Assembly: GCA_029962745.1 (NCBI GenBank)
Contig: CM057167.1
Location: 23,626,201-23,690,200, forward strand
Source of the DNA: Echinometra lucunter
Lineage: Eukaryota; Echinodermata; Echinoidea; Camarodonta; Echinometridae
DNA length: 64,000 nucleotides
Direction of reading: 5' to 3'
A model generated the notes under the pieces. The model had not been told where the DNA came from. It worked only from the letters and a program-made list of their open reading frames with translations, and ran no database searches. A program made the position numbers and the translations under genes. Below, piece after piece: positions 52,401-60,000 of the stretch; the first letter of the stretch is position 1, and every line of letters begins with the position of its first letter.

Positions 52401-55400
52401 GGATCCAAGATCTGGAATGAATTACACCCAGCTATAAAGACAAGTCCATCTTTAAATTCACTTAAGCGTAACTATAAGTCATATTTACTGAAGCAATATT
52501 AGGCTCTTTGTCTGGCATAATACCTTGTCTGTGTTGGGCTTGTCCTGGTTGTTTAACTTTTTATTGTATTTGTTGTTGCTTTTTAATAACTTATTTCATG
52601 ATATCCAGTTAATTTTGCCCAACTACATCTATTTCTTTTATATGTTATTGTATTTTCTATATCAAGGTGGCAGCTGTTCATAAAGCTCTTGCTTTTCTTG
52701 CTGTCTCCTCTATCTTATGTTTTTATACCATGTATATATGTATTTTTAAACAATTGATGGAAATAAATTAATTGAATTGAATTGAATTTCATTCCTGGCC
52801 TAACTCTTCACTGGCTCGACTGCAAGGAATCAGTGATAATTATTACCACAATAACAACTGAAACAACGGCAACAAGACTGATACTATATTTAATGTTAAT
52901 GCAGCACAGAGAAGTGTATGTACGAACATCTTCAAATATTTAACCCATTCATATGACAGAGGTCCACATTTTGTGGTTTGGCCTAATATCTTTTGATGCA
53001 AAGCCCTAAAAATCATACCAAATACATGAGCAGGAAGAGCAAAAAATTCTACACAAACTGTGCCCATTTTGGTTGCGTCAATTTTCGTTGTTTGATGCTG
53101 AAAATTTTTAAAAGGAAAATAAGCATTAAAATCCTTAAATTGGCAATGTGATAGGTTTAAAATCACTGTTTTCCCCTGCAAATTGGCAACTTTTTGACTT
53201 CTCATCATAATTTCTGTCAATTTATATTCATTTCAGATACATGACGTTTTATAAGAAAAATGTAGCAATAAAATAAAAAAGTTGGTGTTGCCAATTTGAA
53301 GAATAAAAGCTGATCAAATTAGGCTTTAAATAATTCCTGTCACGAATGGGTTAAGCTGCAGTATTGATCTAACATAGAAAGCATGATGATCACACCAAAT
53401 AAGGATTTGGAAACTAACAGTACTGTATCAAAAACTTTTGCTTCCCTTGATTTGCTTCTAAAAAAAAAAAAATCGTTTTTTTTTTTCCAGTGCTTTTTGT
53501 ATCGTGATGATGGAATTAAAGCAAACAGCTAATCATTAATCATATTGAGATACATTGTATCATATGAAATGGGGACAAAGAGTGCATTTGGACTGAAATC
53601 ACTCAGCAGTGGGGACACACCCTATTTTCTGATGTGTTCCCTCCCTGATTTACATGCAATAATCTTTTTTAATAACTTCAAAAGGCTATATCTTCCAGAC
53701 ATGAAATACATGTACATCCTATGATTCAGTCCCATTCATTCAAAACAATGGAAGCATTTCAAAAAGGAAAGATAATGAGGTCATCACTTGAAATGAAGAA
53801 CAAAGAATACAAAAAAAATTGTCATTCTCACCAAGAGGCTTACAAGTTCTAAGATTAGAATATAACTTATATTTCCTCCCCCCCCCCCCCCCCACCCCCT
53901 TCCAATTCTGCAATAATTATTCAGTTATAAATTAGGATCAGGATAATTAATTGTCCAGAGTAAATGTTTACTGACAATGAATTGCATGCTATTAGGCAAA
54001 ACACTTCCGCATATACATGGCATTGATACAATATATTGATTGGTAAGAAGTTAACAGTGGAACAATGGGTGTAATAAGACGATGCCCCCTCTCCACAACA
54101 TGGTTTAATTTCAGATCACCATGTGCTACTAGTATGGTTATTAACCATGCCCTGGTTAAAAAGCAGTGAGTATTATACCCTGTTAAAATCTACATCAGTC
54201 GGTGTCACACCAGATGACTGTCTGGGGTAAAGTCGGGGTGAAATTCCTTCTCAAACACGAGGTAACAAAAGCGAGGACCGTTTTAAATCAGAATGCACAT
54301 CTGCAGGAATCGCGAGGTGCGGGTTGTCATGGTAAAATGTCCAGCGGGGGAAAAGCGCGCGCTGCACTGTCGTGTTGAAATAAAGAAGAAATAATAGAAG
54401 TAGGCCTACTGTACGTAATTGTGTTACTTCGTAAATTAATCTTTCATTTGCGAACTCGACGTCGACAGCTACAGAGACACGCTTATACTTAACACGAACA
54501 TGTGCAGCTAGTCGCTTATACATTGAATATATCGGTATTTGTCATTAAGAAATACATTAGAATGATCAACATACAGAATGAAAATCAATATTTAATATCA
54601 ATCTTTTTAAAACTTTTTTATGGGCACTTTATTGAAAGCTTAACGTGAAACACCCTGTTTTTGCCAATACATGTTTGGCAAATCGGCCTCATTAGTTTAT
54701 ATGTGCTCACCAAAGCGCGCGTTCCATTTTCTACCCCGCGAGCGTTTAAATCTATGCTCAAACAGGGGATCACGCCGGATGACAGAGGAAGTTGTGCCGT
54801 GTCATGCTAGGCCGTCTAGCGTGATTTTCACCTCACGTTACCTCGCGTTCGTGCTTTGTCCTTTGTGCCAACACTGTTTAAATCTACAGTGGACAAAGGA
54901 CGACACGGGGTAACCTCTGGAGGTTACCTCACGTTTGTGGTAGATTTAAACGGGGTATTACTAAACACTGCCAGTCAAACGACCCCTTAAATTTCATTCC
55001 AGATCCAACATTTTAAAAAATTAATGGGTATCTATTATAACCAGACCCTTCAAAATGACTGCAAACCCCCATCCCCCCCCCCCTCCTAAAAAGGGGGAAA
55101 AACACTTAAACAAGTAGAGAAAAACTTATGACAGGCATATATTTTGTGCGTACCTAAGAAGAGGTTTAGATCTGGGAAAGGTTACAAATAATTTTTGAGC
55201 TTCCTCATTCCTTTTCTCATGTCAGCTTGAGAGAACACCATAGTGGAAATATCCCCTGAAAAGAAATGCCCTTCACATGTTTTCATACATGTAGTGATAT
55301 AATGATGAGAAACAGATATTCATTTTTTGTTCAAACCATGCAGGAGTGAAAAAACAAAGATAATCACTGCTTACTTGAGGAGGTTTAACTGATAATTTCA

Positions 55401-57002
55401 ATTCAAATTCAATTCAATTTTGGTTTTATTGTAAAGAAAAAATGTAATCAACCAAAGTTCAAAGACTTCGGCGATATCATTTTTACAAGGATGTAACTTC
55501 AGATTTAGCGAGCTGGATTAATTCAGAAAACTCTGTAAGTATTGCTATCGGTTAAGATATACATGTCAGATTTCAAAAGTGGGAACAAGGTGTAGTTGCG
55601 TCCCTTCAATCTGCCACTGCACATACAGCTACAGCATTCAAGCAGGCATTAGGGGAAAACATTTTCCTCCGTGTTAAATCCCGGAGCAGACAATTTCACA
55701 CCTCAATTGTGGCCGTAATGACAAGATGATCGTGATCCAATTTGCAACAAATCTGGAAAAGCGATTTCATGCTGAAGGTCTAGCCAAAGTGCTTATTTGA
55801 AGGTTATACAATGTCGGCTCAGAGCCAGAAGGACCTATCTGAAATGATGTGTTAAACGCCCTTCTGGATCTACTCTGCACACAGCATGTTGTATATCCAT
55901 GGATTTTCCCCTTCTCAACTTTTATTTTCTTTTCCGATTTTCCACTCACAATTTTTTTTCTAAGTTTTCTCTGTCCACCTTTATCTCTCATTATATCTCA
56001 CATTATCACTCTCATATATCTCTCTCTCTCCATATCTCTTTCCTTTATCTCCCCTTCCTCATCTCTTTCCTTACAGTGGTGGTCAAAAGTATTAGAACAC
56101 CTGCTAAAATGACTATAGATTAATTTTGACTTGTTTATCAAAATTTTGATTGATGTATCCGTATTTTCTTGTTGCTGAATTAATATGCAAACTGTAACAA
56201 AGCATGTAAAATATCTGGATCATTGTCAAGTCCATATTCAGTGGAATTTTGTATTGTTCTATACCCACCCCAGCCCCTCTCCCACAAGAAAGTACAAATT
56301 GATACCTTTCTGGCATTATATTAAGTGTAATGATTCCCTTTAACACTTCAGCAGTTCCAGCATGACTGAATTTCGGAAATTTAAAGCTTTCTCAACTCTC
56401 ACCATGGGCGTCGCTAGAGGGGGGGGGGGGGGGGGTTGGGTGTGTCCAGAAAGGTATCAATTTGAACTTTCTAGGGGAGAGGTGGTGGGGTGGGTATAGA
56501 ACAACACAAAAATTCCACTAAATATGGACTTGACAATGACCCAGATATTTCACTTGGCTTATTAGTTTGCATAATTCAGCGACAAGAGAATACGGACACA
56601 TCAATCAAAATATTGATAAACAAGTCAAAATTAAACTTTTAGTCATTTTAGCAAGTGTTCTAATAATTTTGACCATCACTGTATCTCTCTCCCTACCTCT
56701 CTCCATATCTCTCTCAATCTCTATCTCTCTTTATCCTCATTCTGTTCCCTTTGTATCCTGTACCCGTTCCACCTGCACCAGCTCTTCCTCACTCCCTCCC
56801 TCCCTCTCTCTCTTGCTATCCCAAATAATCACTTTCTCTCTCTCTCCTCCTTCGTTTTATGGTCATTCCCTGCCCCCTTCCTCATTCTCTTTCTATCCCT
56901 ATTGTCATTACCTCATCCCTTTGTACTCTCCATCCTTCAACCCCCCCCCCAATCTGTCTGTCTGTCTGTCTCCATCTGTCTGTCTCTCTGTCTCTCTGTC
57001 TG

Positions 57003-57035
<33 letters not shown>

Positions 57036-60000
57036 ATTGTCTTTTGTCTTTTTCAATAAACATGAACCCATATATTTTGCACATTGCATTGAATCATATG
57101 ATTAGTCACCATCACCCTCCAGTCCAGGCATTACATTGATCACTCATCAACAATGAAAATCTAGACTCCTTCATTCTAAAACAGGTTCATCAAATTTGTT
57201 GTCATCGGCGATGACAAATTCACCGAGCTGTTGCAGACAAAAGAAACAATGATGATCACTTTAAAATCTTACTCACACATTAAGAACTAGATCTGTAAGT
57301 CAGACTATGCAGAACTTGCAGATTTTTTTTTTTTCTACAGTTGTAACTTCCTCATTCTGATCTATACAAAAGCCTTACCATATTTCAAATTCCATACCCA
57401 CTGACTACAAACAGCAAAAGTTATGGATTTCTCATGGCAAAACTAGGAATTCACTTTATACTTTGAAGACATTTATAAAGGATTATCTAGAAAGAAAAAA
57501 AATCTAGGGTTCAAAACGTTAGACAGATTATAAAATGGGGATCATTCTGTGAAAATAGAAATGGTTGGCAGCTAGGATATTCAAGTTATTTCCTGTTCAG
57601 CATACCACTAAAAATGTACCAGTGTATAGCAAATTATGTGATTAATTTACAGGTGGAGAAAGCAAAGTTGCCTACTATATGCTATAGTACGATACAAAAA
57701 ATAAAAACTATGTTTTTGACCTACACTGTGCAACAGAGGCCCTATTTACAAAGGAAATTTAAACCATGGATAAGGTTTAAACCTCCACAAATGTACTAAA
57801 AATATAATTAAGCGCACATTGCAGATAGGCACACTTAAAGGAAACACATAATTAGACATATGTATGACTTAAACTACCCCATGGTTAAATGCCCCCATGG
57901 TTTAAACTAACTTTGTAACTTTTAGGCCAAAGAGTCTAGAATTTTCCTCTTATTCATAATTAGTCAACCCTATCCATACTGTACATTCCACCAAGTTTCT
58001 GTTCGGCACACAAACATCCTTTAATGAGTTAGCCTTAACAGGTGGGAAAAGCGAAAGTTGCTATAATTGTCATATGATAAATACTATGATGTTTAAAATC
58101 TAAACTTTGCAATCCAAAGTCAGGAATTGCTTTAAAAGTACAACTTCCTTCTTCTTCTAAATTCATAACCAACCTTTTCCCGGTATAAATGTATCAATGT
58201 TTGAGATCACATTGAAACTGTGCAATAGAAAGTAAGTACTTTCCACTTCCTTCAAATGGTCAAAACATAATTTTCATAAATTTCATCATGTCCACCACAG
58301 GAAATGTCTTTTCTAATGGTGATTAGTAATTATACAGACATATAGATGGGGAAACAAATTGCTGAACTGCACCCAATACACATGTCATGTCAAACATATA
58401 TATTTCAATTCAACAATTTCCTGTTCACTTCACCATGTTGTAAACTAATGCTGATTAGTACATACAGGTGAGGGGGGAGTTGCTGTACACTGTATTACCA
58501 TGAAACTTTGATAAGTGAGATAAAAAAAGTAGCACAGAAAGTCAGGAATTACTTAATACTTCCTTTACCTCTCAGTTCTTAATCTTTATAGACACACAAG
58601 GTATATTAAACAAATTTCCTTTTCATCCAGTGAAATGATTTCAAACACATCAATTACATATTAAAAATGGTGAAAAAGAAAGTCATTATACAAAGTTTAT
58701 GTACATGAACAGGTTTGCGAAACAATTCTTTTTCCACAGTAAAGTTCTTTACCAATAACGAAAATAACTTTATCAATCAGATGAATCCCATGAGTGATAT
58801 ATCTACAGGTGCATGCATATTTCAAGGAATCTTCCACCCACGTACCTAAAATATGCGATAGAAAAAGAAAGAAATCAACACTTACTGTTGGTAATTCCCA
58901 GCGTGTTTGTGACCTGTCTTCACTGTAATAGTAAGGCTCTCCATCTGTCGGCGTCGCCTTATACCACTGTGGAAAACCAAGAGAAGATTGGAAAATATCA
59001 CCTTGCACGATAACATGCTGTTGAACACACAGCTTTAAAGAGCAGGAAATGGGTTGAAAGACTTTTGAAGAGCTTGGAGTTCTAGTTCTTAATGAGCATA
59101 GAGGTGATGGGCGTTTTTTATGACTTTGATTAAAAAATGATAGGAGCGTTACATTGTTTGCTGCTATCATTTGGTTTCTATTGGTACTTAGGGCAGGTTT
59201 TTAATAGCCAAAATACTTTTGTTAGGGTTTGTTCTTAATGACACTTTCTTAACTTTCATTGATTGGTAATACTTTCTTGGGGGGAGGGGGGTTCTGCTAT
59301 CCTTCAAAGCATCCTTCCATTAAGGTCGGATTTCCATTTTAATTGTATTAAAAATTCCATTATTTTTAATGATTTAAAATGACTTCTGCACTGTTCAAAT
59401 ATCAAGACTTCACATACGGTTAAGCCCAAAAGAAAAGCTTACAGCCTACATGAAATTTTGATAGGCCTATGTATGATTGCGTAGGGCCTCACAACATTGC
59501 ATGTAGGCTGTATGCTTTTCTTTTGGGTTTAACTGGACATGTATTCCTTTAATTCAAGTTTTCACATTTTCCTTGCATGGTTGGAAAAATATTTCCTTGG
59601 CAAGATATTTCCCTTGGCATTATTAGCATGTTTAACATAAACAAAGCTATTTATTAAGTGTGGTATCGTATGTCAATATCAAAGCAATATGAGGAGAGGC
59701 GACCAACTCAAGGAACTACATCTATTTTGCACATACATGCAATGATGCATTCACCGTCACAGTAGTGCAACTCTTACTGTAAGCAGAATAGTATTGTGAA
59801 CAAAATGCTCATTTGGTCATTTCTTTTTTCTTTTTTTTTCATATCGGTAAGTCTTTTCTCTACAGACAATTGAATCACATTGAATGGTTTATTTGGATTA
59901 AAAAACGGTGTTCAGCATCATGAAACATTCACAGTAGCAGTCAAATGACTGAATTGCTGGGAACATAACAAAATAACATTGAAATGGTTCATCATAAAGA

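Larger units (their letters stand above)
49549..58885. other. Intron b-c of the RhoGAP gene
   Basis: 9.3 kb with the family C MITE, LINE tail, MITE copy 6, the 54167 element, the Tc1-like MITE and pyrimidine tracts. 50530-52340 and 57120-58880 show no feature I can name. Confidence 0.55.

Noticed and set aside
55155..55185. 18-nt candidate microexon (acctttcccag ... GTACGC)
   Set aside because: Good splice signals, but the phase-0 reading contains TAA; could be a poison exon but there is no support.
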